Shown one piece after another: positions 30,449 through 41,111 of a DNA stretch of 64,000 bases. The notes beneath the pieces were generated by a model. It had not been told where the DNA came from. It searched no databases and saw only the letters and a program-made list of their open reading frames with translations. The position numbers and the translations under genes are program-made. This stretch comes from Siderastrea siderea (lineage: Eukaryota; Cnidaria; Anthozoa; Scleractinia; Rhizangiidae), in assembly GCA_964030785.1 (NCBI GenBank), contig OZ034978.1, forward strand, positions 15,760,953 to 15,824,952, read 5' to 3'. How positions within the stretch are numbered: position 1 is the stretch's first letter; the number at the start of each line of letters is the position of its first letter.

Positions 30449-33400
30449 TCAGGAAACACTAGAATTAACCTCAGTGAGTTTGAGGATATTGTCTGTGTTG
30501 CATTTTCGTTGCTGTCTGTTTGTAACTTCTACGTTTTCTTTCATAGTCTGTACTTGAGTGGAGAGCTTTTCAATATCCTGCTCCAGTTTTTCAAGCTGCC
30601 TTAAAGTGACGTCAACAACAGGAAAACTGACGTCAATCGCACTAGTTTCATCTGCAAAACAAGAGTTGTGGATGGCATGTATAATGTATATTGCATGCAT
30701 AGATTACATACTGTATGAATAAGTGTTTAAAAAAGTTCGTGGCCGTAGGCGTAAGACAACCATAACCACCTTAAATAGAGTACGTTCTGTAGGAACCTCG
30801 ATAAGGTTTTCGTTTTTTCCCAAGACGATTTTTCATCTGAGCCTGCCGTTCTCAGTAGCCGTATGTATATCCCTTAGACACATTTTGACATAAGTTTCGT
30901 GAGAATCAGTTGCTATATTTACGAGATGTGACGTCATACGTAGCAGGTAAAAAAAATTCACAAAATGTTGACAAAAAGCAGCGAAGTGTTCAATTGTGTC
31001 ATATTCCACATGTCTAGCATAACAAATGTGCAACTTCCACCCCAAGCAGCACCACAACCCATAATATATATCTCATCTTGCAAGGCACATCACGGCTTTT
31101 CTCCTTAAAGAAGCTACGTCACGGAAAACGCATCGTGAAGAAATTGGCAAGTTTTTGTCAAGTTTGTCATTCGTAATCCGTCTTAATCTCCCTCAGTCGT
31201 AACCATCCTTGTTTAGTATTGGTTTATTATTACTTCTTTGGTGTTTTTCTACCTTAGGAAACTATTATTGTGAGGTTTCCTTCAATGAGAAAGTACTTTT
31301 GTCAGATCAGAAAAATGAATGAAAATACCGTGACATAGTTCCTTTAAGCTAAGGTAAAATCTTAACGAAATGTTGGAACCGAGCACGTCCAAGGGCACCC
31401 CACTCACCCCACCCCCTTGTAACACGGTGGGGGTGTGACTTTGCTTGTACGTCTGAGTGTTAATTGGTTGGTTATTAGAGCTGATAGCCTACTCGCTGGG
31501 AAACAAGGAGAGAGCGTGTTTCGTGATATAATTATGTAGTCAAAAACTATATGCGTGTTCAAACCTAATGTGGGCATGCAGCTCTAAATACAGCTGGGGA
31601 AAGTTAAAACTACTTACGCGAACGAGGCTTACAGCGCCGTTTTCCTGATTTTATTATAAAGTAATCGATGAAGAGGCCGAACGTCACAAGGCCAAGAAAG
31701 ATGCCCAAGATGGCGAGCAGTAAAATCCCTGTGTGGGAGGAACTTCCTGATAGGAGGCCTTCTGTATCCACGGATGGTCTAAATACCTGAAGAAACGGTA
31801 ATTAGTGATCGTCGAGAATAAAAGAACCTACACTGAGATCGTGTTACACTGGTCTGTCATGCCATATCAACAGGTGCGAGTTGCATAAAACTTAACGTCC
31901 GGCATAACTTCTAAAGTCAGACGTTCATTCCGGCCAAAGTCATTATTCTAACGTCTGACGTTACCAGTTACGCCCTGCGATAGGTTTTATCCAACTCACC
32001 CTATGCAGAAAGCAGAGTGCCTGAAACCGCATCCTTGGTAAACTGTTTGTGTGTTATATCTGATGTAGAGAGGATTGAGACATGTTAATAGATACAAGAA
32101 AACTATTCACAAGGCCTTAAAAAAGTGGGGTAAAGTCGCAGTACAAAACAGAAGCCAAAATTACCAGTATAGCTTCCACTAAAACTGCATCAAAACATGC
32201 CTGTGTGTAAATGGCCCTTTGAATACTCAAGCCTGAAGTGATTATTATGGACAACAATAGATATGATAGCAGCAACAAGAACAAAATAACAAAAATGACA
32301 CAAAAAGTACCTTTAAAGGTTTAGTATACTGCTTAATGAGTGGACCAATTAGGGGATTTTCCAGACGCCGTCTGAAGCAAAAGTTTTCCTGTAAAAAAAC
32401 ACACGTCGTGTTTATCTTTAGCGCCATCTTGTATGAGATCTGCGTGTGAAGAGTGTCGAAGACTCGCAAGTTGTCATCCTCAGTTTTATCCTTGAAATAG
32501 TGATAGGCTTGGAGTCTCTCCATAAAGATACCTTCCACTTCTTCATCCAACAGGGCTTGATCTAAATCTTCAATTTGCTCGTACACTATTGAAAAAGAAA
32601 CGATGGGCAGATTAGGAAAAACACCGTCCGATGTGGGCTCTAGACGCCTTACATGACCAGCCACTAACAGACGAAAAGGGCGCCTTCATGCAAGCTAGTC
32701 GCGGAACTTCTTCCATTTGACAAACAGCTGCGATGCAAAAGAGAGAACTGTGATGTAACCGATTTTTTGGGGAGCAGAAACTCGACACCAGTTTGGCAAG
32801 GTTTAGTCATATCAATATAAAACCCGATTTGTTTGTGGTAATTTTAATTATTTATGGTCAAACCACTCTATTGCAGAGGCGTTCCCAAATATACGATAGC
32901 AACACGATGACAGTAACAAAGCCAATTGTTGCATAATCATCGCAGTAGGAGCAAATTCAAAGCACTGACCACGAGGTATTGCCCCAATGTAACGTGCTTC
33001 AGCCTCTGCCTCGCTGTCTTGCTCTAGTACAGCTACCTACAAAACAAGATCAACTAAAGTAAACAACGACGAACCTCCAGTTGTCTTCATTATGTTACGG
33101 CCCCCTGAAAATACGCATTATGTAACGACTGTACTCTGAAGCTAACGAAGTTGAACCTATGGCATCTAACCATAAATACAGCATCCAGTACGTATCCGAA
33201 AATTCATGGATTTGAATCCCGTTGGGGACTCAGCTAGTTAAGCTTTTTAGAAGTATTTATTCGACTTGGGGAACACATCATAATCACATAATTTGTTTCT
33301 CTGGGTCTGTTGAAGCAGTTTACTGCACCCTCTTTAACTGAAACAAATCCGTCACACTAAAACGACTGAGAAAACTATAACGTGATCTTGGCATAGTATG

Positions 33401-36400
33401 TTATGACCGTCTTAACTTTCTACGAACTATAATTCCTTTTTTAGATTTATGAAGTTACGCGTTAGCTTTTCAATACTCTTCATGGCGTATCATTGCGGCA
33501 TGATGAGGCCCTTTTGCTTGCTTTAGACTAAATCTGATAAATTTCTTACTGTTACCGCCCTCTCCCCTTTAAGTCTGTACAACGTACATCCATTCCTTCC
33601 AATGCATTGGTGTATTCTGGCGAAGAGCTGTGTGTCAAGGCGGATGTAACGGTAGCAGTAAACATGGCGGTAACAATAAGACCAAGAAGAATCCATAGAA
33701 CGCCAAACAAGCGGCCAATAAACGATCTCGGGGTCTTGTCACCATACCTACAGATAAAAAATGGGACTAGGGTTTACTCATATAGTTTTAAACAGTCCTC
33801 TCGGTATTAATGAGCGAATGACACTAGCTCGTTAGTATTTTTGTCCTCATTGCTACGACTGACAAAATCACAATAATCAAGACTGCGATGGAAATCGACG
33901 ATGGAAATCGATGTAAGGTAACAAACACAAACACCCATATGGAAGGAATACTGAAATATTCAAAATCCGCTTTACTAGCTTCGCGAGGTGCTGTGAATGG
34001 TTATGTTTCATTCTCGAACTGAGGTGCTGGGAAGGGATTTGGGAGCTGCTTTAAATGAGCTCTAAGATAAATGAATTCGTAAATGTCTTACCCAACAGTG
34101 GTCATGCTGATAAAAGCCCACCAAAAGCCTTCGTATGAACCTCTTGTGAAGGAACAAGGAAATTCGTCATTTTTCACATGATACTCCTGCCAAGAAAACA
34201 AAATATGTGTATTTAATTTTATGTTGTATTTAATTTTTACGTAACGTGTACAGTAATCAAGCTATTGTAAGTAATATATTGTAAGTACTGTAACGTGTAT
34301 TGTAAGTAAGTTACTGTAAGTAATGTATTGTAAGTACTGTAACGCGTTTTGTAAGTGAAGGTCATTACCCTGTATTACATTGCGCATCCTTACTGCGCAC
34401 GATTTCTTGCGTCATTAGCGCGCGCTCACAGCGCACGCACGTCCAGGGAGTAAGAGGTCTCCCATTCTCGTTCCCAGAGCCTACGATCTGTTCGGCCAGC
34501 GGTGGGATCGTAGGGCTCTGGTATCAGCCATTACCGGATGTCGTGAAATTCACGACATCCGGTAGCGCATGTCTAATTCGTTAAGGTGCTATTGCGCCTG
34601 CTCTATTCTCGTCCGTGGAGCTCTGGGCATGACAATTCTGACAACAGCCGAGAAATTTGAATTCCTATCGATCGAGTCATGGTGTCAGATCGACTAAAAG
34701 CTGTTCGGGACCCTCTAAATCTCCTGCAATTAGCGGAAAACCTGGAGCATTGAAAGGAACAAACTTGAGAAGCTGCCTTTCGTGCCGTAGTTGTTCAGAA
34801 GAACGATTTTCCCTGCATTTCGCTCACGGGTTTTGGATTTGTATCTTGCCTGAATAAAGGTATTGCATTTGCGTTATACTGAATTGTACGGTTATTTTAT
34901 CACATTCGTCTGGTTTCTGATGTGTGAGAATGTCAACTGTGCACTTATCGTTTCGCCACTAAATGCTACATTGTGTTACGTTTCACCCCATCGAAAATTT
35001 CCAGAAGCATTCGGCGCCCAAGTTTTTAAACATCGACATCCAGAGGTCATTACAAAAGTTGATGAGATAGTTACATGTAAGTTTATTTATGGACAAGCTG
35101 TAGTTTTGTAGAAAATGCTGTAGCGAGAAAAGAATCGCTGGCATTTAGCGACAATCTCTAACACTTTGAATTCTTACGTGCTTAACCAAACAGCAAAATT
35201 TGGTCGCTCAATCTGCCCTAAGCCACATTCTTTGCGTTGGAAATTGATCAAGTCAATTTTAAAATTAATGCCCTGATTAATTCAACCGGAAATAAAACGT
35301 TATGCGTAGAAGCCGAAAAATTTTAACGTTATTACGCATACAGTTTGAATGGGCCAATCAAAAAAAATAAATTTTTGGCCGTTACCAGAGCTACAAGAGA
35401 CGTAATTTAAAAAAAACCGCGTAGCTCTGGGGACGAGAATGGAGGTCTCCTATGAGGCTAAGCTCACCAGAGAAAAGAAAAGTCATTTACTCTTAAACAA
35501 GCATGGTGACCTATCTTTTTTTCCACATATTTTTGACCTACCATTCGTCCTCTTTTTGTTCAAAAGGTTAGAAAAAAAAACAGATGTTCGAAAAAAAAAT
35601 ATTACTAGAAACGCGTTACTCACGGAGATGAAATCACGACCTTCAGAACACGCACGTGAGGAAAGTTTTAAGTCAATTTCGTCTAATGCTTCGAGCATCT
35701 GCCATAAAACATCTAGTAAATTGTTCCTTGTTATCAATATTTTACAACTAGTACATTGTTTCAAGATTTGCTTTAATTATGTGCTTCCTACGGAAGCTTT
35801 CCTACGGAAAGTAGCGTAAACTGATGAAATAATCATGTGTTTGTTAAGCGAAATTGCATGGAATTATGGGGCAACTTGAGACGATAATATCTCGTAAACG
35901 TACATGGGGACCTATTCTTTTTATTTTATATTTCAAAGCATTGCAGGATAGATAACAACTTATAGGTAAATAATTCGTGGGTTATCTGATATTTATGATG
36001 TTTTGTCTAGGAAATATTTGTCAGCTTCTTTTGTTTTGGTAGATGAGAATTGGAACAAATCCTTTGTACGCATGCGCATAACTTACGTTTAAAGAGCTGG
36101 AAGGTATAAAAAGGGCAGAATCGTGAATTTCGAACTAAAACGAATTATTGTTCGCACCTTTTGGTAGGTTTTAAAATTAAAGCCCATGCCACTCGATCAC
36201 TAGGTCCGTCAAAGGCACAAGGTCGACAAGGAAAAAGATTGTATGGGTGGCATAAACGTTGCTCGTACGTGCGACTAGCTAAGCGCAAAGAGGCGACTTA
36301 CCAGAGAAATGGGTTTCTCGTCAGGCTGCGTGGCGGTAGCAGGATTGTTTGTACAAAGTTTGAGCGGAAAGATCAGCACGACAATCAAATCAAATCAAAT

Positions 36401-39229
36401 CAAAACAATTATCACCTCCAATACGAAGACAAAAACCTAATAGCTCCACGCAAGATTCGTTTCACAGTTTTATAGACACAAAAATCGGTTATCATTTTTC
36501 AGATTACAAAAAAGGCATAAATTTACTCATTCGCCGCTTCCTTTTAAGTTTCTCCCTTTGTTATGCAACTCTAGCTGCCACGAAAGCCAACAAAAAGCGC
36601 CGAAAACGAACTTATGACAGTCCTCATGAAAGTCTCGTGACTTGCCATTGAACTTTGTCTCATCACAAAACACCACTTGTTTACACAAAACAGTAACCTG
36701 ATCTCACGCTCTGTTAACATAACACGTTCTTTACACATGAAACGACCCACACTAATCATTATCACATGACTGCATGACTGCCTGGCTGTGCGATAAAATT
36801 CCCCCCCCCCGGAGCTATTAAAGCAAAATTTGGCCTTGACTTGATCACATGTACTCCTCGTGATAAAATTCACGTTGTTTACCACACAGGCGAACCATTG
36901 TTCTCGAATTCGCTCATTTAAAATTCCAACGATTCCTTCGCCCATTACCACCTCTCTACATAACAAAACATCCCTTAACATTTTTTTCGCCCAGTTTTGC
37001 GTCTTACTTTCACATCAAAACGCTCATCAAAACAAAATTTATTCGCTGAACACAACCACTGGTTTTTGTGTGGCTTCAGCGAAGCTGAGACTACTACCGT
37101 GTGCCAATATTTTTGCGGGAGTTTAATTTTGTGAATGGCGATTTTTTTTGTGTGTGTTTTGCGGGACTAATTTTTGCGATTGGGGAAACTGTTTATTCTT
37201 CCTTGGAATTAATTTTTGCAGTTTTCCGGAAGCCGCCTTCTATTTAACAGCTTAGTACTTGTAATGTACCGATTGCAATTTCATCGTTTTATTTCTGAAT
37301 GTTTTGCTTCAAATTTCGTTTTATTTTTGAACGAAAGAGACGGTTTTTTTTAGACGGTTTTACTTAAAAGTAAATGGGCACCAACATAATATTACATCAC
37401 ATGAAAAAGGCGATGTTTGTATATAAATTTCGACAATGGAGTAAATTTTTGCGCGTATAATTTTTTTTGGCGAGAACTTTTTTTGCAAATCGTGAAAAAA
37501 CCGCGAAAATTCCTAAAAATTTGAATCCGGAAAAAATTAGTGCCACACAGTATGTCAGCACGTGCAATGTTTCTGGCTTTTATTGACAGTTTGCTACGTG
37601 ACTAGTCACGCAAGACTTGCACAAGTCACACAATGGCATGATCTTTTCAAACAAGGCACGCCTATTACTCGATTTTAGCCGTGTGTTCCAAAATGTAAGT
37701 CCGTGTGAAATAATGTGGAAAATAAAACAGAGCTTATTTATTTGTCTGGATACGGGAGTTGCCACGTTCGTCAAGCATGATGTCACGCAAGAAGAAGGCG
37801 TGCGTGACTTTCAAGATCGGCTATTCTTCTGGTTCAGACATTACAGAATTAATTTTTGTGACAAGTTACGGTTCCTACTAGATCCAAAATATTTGTCCAT
37901 GGAAAAATAATCTTTATAATAGAAGGCCACAAAATTAAATTTCAATCCACTGAGCTTCCGAGAAACATCTAAGAATGAGCTTCAGAAAGGACTGTTTTGT
38001 ATTATTTTGTTTGTCCCACATTCACACTGTAATCAGATATTTTACAGATTTATCTCACTTTCTTCGTATTTTGTCGTAATTTGAAGCCACACTTGTACGC
38101 ATTAGCGCACCACCTATTGATCGATGACGTATACGAATTCGAAACCACTAACATAAACTCAAACATTGATCTTTGATCACCCTCAAATTTGTAAAAAGCC
38201 CTGGGAACGAGGTTGCACAATATCGGACACAGCTCCACTTATAAGGTAAACTCTGTCTAAAAACCAATACTTTTCGAACGCTCAACGCTACTCAAATAAA
38301 CAACATCACAATAGTGTACCTTGGTACACGCACGTTCATTCAATAACCATTTCCATACCTCTCATTGACAGCTACAAAATAGCTCACGCACGCTATGAGT
38401 GCCTATGTTTGTTTGAAGCAGGACTCGGGCAGTTTGTCAGAACATTCCGAATGCAAAGCGAAGCATTTTTGCTCTGTAAAAAGATACTATGATTCCCTGA
38501 AATATAGATCTCTCTAAAATAGATGTTTTTTTCTTTACGTAACATAACTAGAACACCCAGTTGATGGAGGTGGCAGCGGAAAGGTGAGGAACCAATTGAG
38601 GGGAAGTTAAGTACTAAATTCGATAACTAAGAATCTCATAATCTTCAACTCACCAATGCCCAGATAAAAATCCCAGCTATTCCAGCAAGGAGAAAGGTCG
38701 TTGCAAATATTGGCCATGAATCGTAGAGAGAGTCTAACACCAAATTCATTGCTTTCCAGTTGTAGTGATCGATGCGACCGATAAGCACATAAGCATGCGA
38801 TTTAATAATTTCATGGAAAGAGTAACCAATGCCTGAAAGGGTCAATTTCGTCTCCAGCTTTTCTGTAACAGGGAAAATGATGTCCGCATGAAGGAGGGCG
38901 TCCTGGAAAGACTCTGACTCTGTGTCTGTATTAAGGTCATTTGATAATGCAAGAGCCACGCCGTCTTTGCAACAACCTCCAAAACTTTCTACAAGGTAGT
39001 TAAACGCGATACCATGTGCAGACACTTGCCCACTTCCATCGTCTGTTAACATCGCAAAGGGCGGAAATGACAGCATTACCACTGATACATCTCGCCTCGG
39101 GCATCCTGTCACCTTGTCTATGCTGTCGTCGCTAGCATCATGGGAGCATTCATTCCTCGCCAGTGAGTTATGAAACGCCGCCAGGAAAGATAAAGCAATT
39201 ATCGTAAGGGTAAATCCCGTTGGTCTCAT
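30449..39229 (-). CDS. Glutamate-receptor-like ion channel with K+ selectivity filter (GluR0/AvGluR1-like), 7 exons
   Basis: Exons, 5' to 3' on the minus strand: 39229-38654, 34186-34092, 33747-33588, 33036-32970, 32585-32311, 31786-31618 and 30651-30449. All introns are GT-AG and all phases match, giving 514 codons plus stop. Layout: signal peptide (1-24); S1 ligand-binding lobe (about 47-160); TM1 (172-192); pore helix GFWWAFISM then TVGYGD (222-227); TM2 (233-261); S2 lobe (about 275-390); TM3 (411-436); C-terminal coiled coil (about 464-495). The filter codon for G224 is split by intron 2. The order S1-M1-P-M2-S2-M3 is that of ionotropic glutamate receptors, while the filter is that of potassium channels. 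There is no N-terminal ATD. The S1 arginine that grips the amino-acid carboxylate is not seen (VTEKLETKLTL instead). Likely a ligand-gated K+ channel in the plasma membrane; the ligand is unknown. Confidence 0.87.
34250..34365. repeat. Intronic tandem-like repeats of TTGTAAGTA
   Basis: Within intron 1 of the channel gene, ATTGTAAGTA, CTGTAAGTA and GTACTGTAACG repeat about eight times irregularly. The units contain GTAAGT, a perfect splice-donor consensus, near the acceptor of exon 2. Confidence 0.7.
34474..34564. repeat. Two adjacent inverted repeats in intron 1
   Basis: CAGAGCCTACGATC pairs with GATCGTAGGGCTCTG (one-base bulge), closing a loop of about 16 bases. Directly after it, TACCGGATGTCGTGAA and TTCACGACATCCGGTA (34532-34564) form a 33-bp palindrome with one unpaired centre base. 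This is probably the end of a coral-type repeat; CTCGTTCCCAGAGC, also seen complemented near 38200, belongs to the same family. Confidence 0.65.
37097..37550. mobile_element. Non-autonomous TA-flanked element in intron 1 (about 454 bp)
   Basis: The ends CCGTGTGCCAATATTTTT and (complement of the right end) CTGTGTGGCACTAATTTTTT are imperfect inverted repeats, each bordered by TA. The interior is rich in TTTTTGCG and AATTTTTGCG. No coding capacity. Probably a Tc1/mariner-type MITE. Confidence 0.5.
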
Positions 39230-39950
39230 GTTGCAAACAAAGACGGTTTAAACCAAACTAGGAAAGAAAGAGTAAAAAATCATCGCAGTCAATCGTCCAA
39301 CAGAAAGAACTCACCATTAATCCTATTCAGACCAGGTTCTGCGGTGAGGAAAATAACGCAAAAAAAGGCGCGCCTGTTCTCTTCCCCTCCGTTTGCGTTC
39401 GTGTCGCTTTGCTCGCCGCTTCTCTCCCGTTATTTTAATTTCAAACCGTTGAACCTGTAACAGGCTAGGCTTTATTAAGTTTTTCATAAACAGTGTGGAC
39501 CCGATGCACAACCTTTCATAACTCTATAAACTTTAAAACTGTATGTGTGAACGACATTGAAACTTGCTCCCCAAAGTGAGACTATAACGTCACATAACGT
39601 GGCAATGACGTCAGGATTTGCGATATCCGCCATCTTGGATATCTCAATATGCCCTAACTCAAAAGGATAACCACGAAAAGGATGAAAAATTTGGCTTGTA
39701 TTAACAGGATAGTGCCAAATTATGATAGACTACAAGACGAAAGGAAAAGCAAAGACAAGGCCAGCAAAGGGTAGCAACATCAATGAGAAGACGAACTGAC
39801 TTTAAAGACGGTTGCCAAATACGGTTTAAAATATTATTTTGACTTTTTTGTTGTTTATTTTTGATAAGGTTATTTAGAGTAGGATAACCTTGAAGAACTT
39901 CGCCTCGTATAATGATAATTGTAACTAGCTTACTTGTTTATTATACTAAA
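39230..39950. other. Upstream region of the channel gene
   Basis: Sequence beyond the ATG at 39229 (minus-strand gene) probably holds its promoter. A donor-like GTGAGT at 39314 and an acceptor-like CCTAG ending at 39258 on the minus strand could mark a 57-bp intron in the 5' untranslated region; this is weak. No clear TATA box. Confidence 0.35.
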
Positions 39951-39953
39951 TCT

Positions 39954-40085
39954 GTAAATAAATAAATAAATAAATAAATAAGTACGTAAGTAAGTACGTG
40001 AGTGAGTGAGTGAGTGAGTGAGCGAGTGAGTGAGTGAGTGAGTGAGTGAGCGAGTGAGTGAGTAAATAAATAAATTAATTAATAA
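39954..40085. repeat. Compound microsatellite (AAAT)n-(GAGT)n-(AAAT)n
   Basis: About 130 bp of tetranucleotide repeats: AAAT, then AAGT/ACGT variants, then a long GAGT block with two GAGC units, then AAAT again. Confidence 0.95.
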
Positions 40086-40528
40086 ACGGGACAAATGTAT
40101 GTATGTGATACCAGATTGTTGCAAGTTAAATTTTAGATAAAGTACCAAAATTTGCTGGCCTTCGTTTGGATAATGATTAATAAAACGTTTTAAGTCAGTG
40201 ATCGTGGACTATCGCAGACGATCGCTAAACCAGTGACCGCAGTTGTTGAGAAGGATCTCATCGTAACGTCCTTTAATACTGCATACATCCTTTTGCTTGC
40301 GATTGATTGATGGTAATCGCAAGCAATCCCTAAAACAAAATTTGTCTTCGTACGATCGAAGAGATTTCGGCCTGCCCTTATTGGTGATAGTATAGAAACC
40401 ATTTCCTAAGGCGACCACAGTAGTTTTTCCTCTGCCTGTTCTCAAGGTAGCATTTTATTATCATAAACTCTAGTATGCACAAGGACTGACAAGGAAACAG
40501 TACTTCAATCTCAGTTTCTTTTCCCAGG

Positions 40529-41111
40529 GGAGGTACTCCGAGTTTCAAGTGATGCGGATGATCGAATGGGGGCAGAAATCAAAACCCAAAACAATCCCTA
40601 AGGCTTCCAACAAAACCCAAAAAAATCCCTGGACCAAAATAAACCCCCAAAAAATCCCATGCCGAATTTCCGAGCCTTAATTTCCAGAAAGGATTAAATG
40701 ATATAACACGAAAACAAAAACACTAGAAATTGAATGTTTGTGTTTGTTTATATTCATCGTAGCAGCTGATTTTATCTTTTCCTCATTTGTTAGTCGTTGA
40801 AATAACACTAGGGACACCCAGGAACTTCTTCTGTTTCAACAACAACATTATGAATGATAACTATAAACAAGACCTCCCGGGCAAGGACAAGTTTGGTTGT
40901 ACTTTATCCACAGAACTTTGCGGCTGGGATACGCGGGCACTACCACGAATCTTCAGATTGTTTTGAATACCCAAAAAAATCCCTACTTAGATCAAACTAC
41001 CCAAAAAAATACCTGCCAAATTTTCCTACCCAAAAGAATTCCGGAATCGAAAATTTCAAACCCAAAAAAATCCTTCTATCATCCCCGTCACATGAAATCC
41101 GGAGTACCTCC
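40529..41111. mobile_element. Non-autonomous TIR element (583 bp) with internal ACCCAAAAAAATCC repeats
   Basis: The ends GGAGGTACTCCG (40529-40540) and CGGAGTACCTCC (41100-41111) are inverted. Similarity runs on for about 40 bp (TTTCA, then GTGA, then GGATGAT). Inside, six or so copies of ACCCAAAAAAATCC point the same way. No target-site duplication is clear. The terminal segment resembles that of the element at 55933-56305, so the two likely share a family. Confidence 0.65.

Noticed and set aside
32377..32400. Possible extra intron in exon 5 of the channel gene (strong acceptor-like TTTTTTTACAG)
   Set aside because: The only nearby donor would give an intron of about 20 bases, and the frame stays open without splicing.
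33205..33235. GGATTTGAATCCCG, a possible tRNA-derived SINE B box in the channel gene intron
   Set aside because: No matching A box upstream, so it cannot be told from chance.
36103..36475. TATA-like GGTATAAAAAGGGC followed by a 104-codon frame
   Set aside because: The frame opens with TTG and has no ATG near its start, shows no domain, and lies inside intron 1 of the channel gene on the opposite strand. The TATA box alone is not enough.
40209..40445. Minus-strand frame with four cysteines (NGFYTITNKGRPKSL, FCFRDC)
   Set aside because: It looks slightly protein-like, but there is no recognisable domain, no neighbouring exon with matching splice sites, and a second overlapping frame is equally open.
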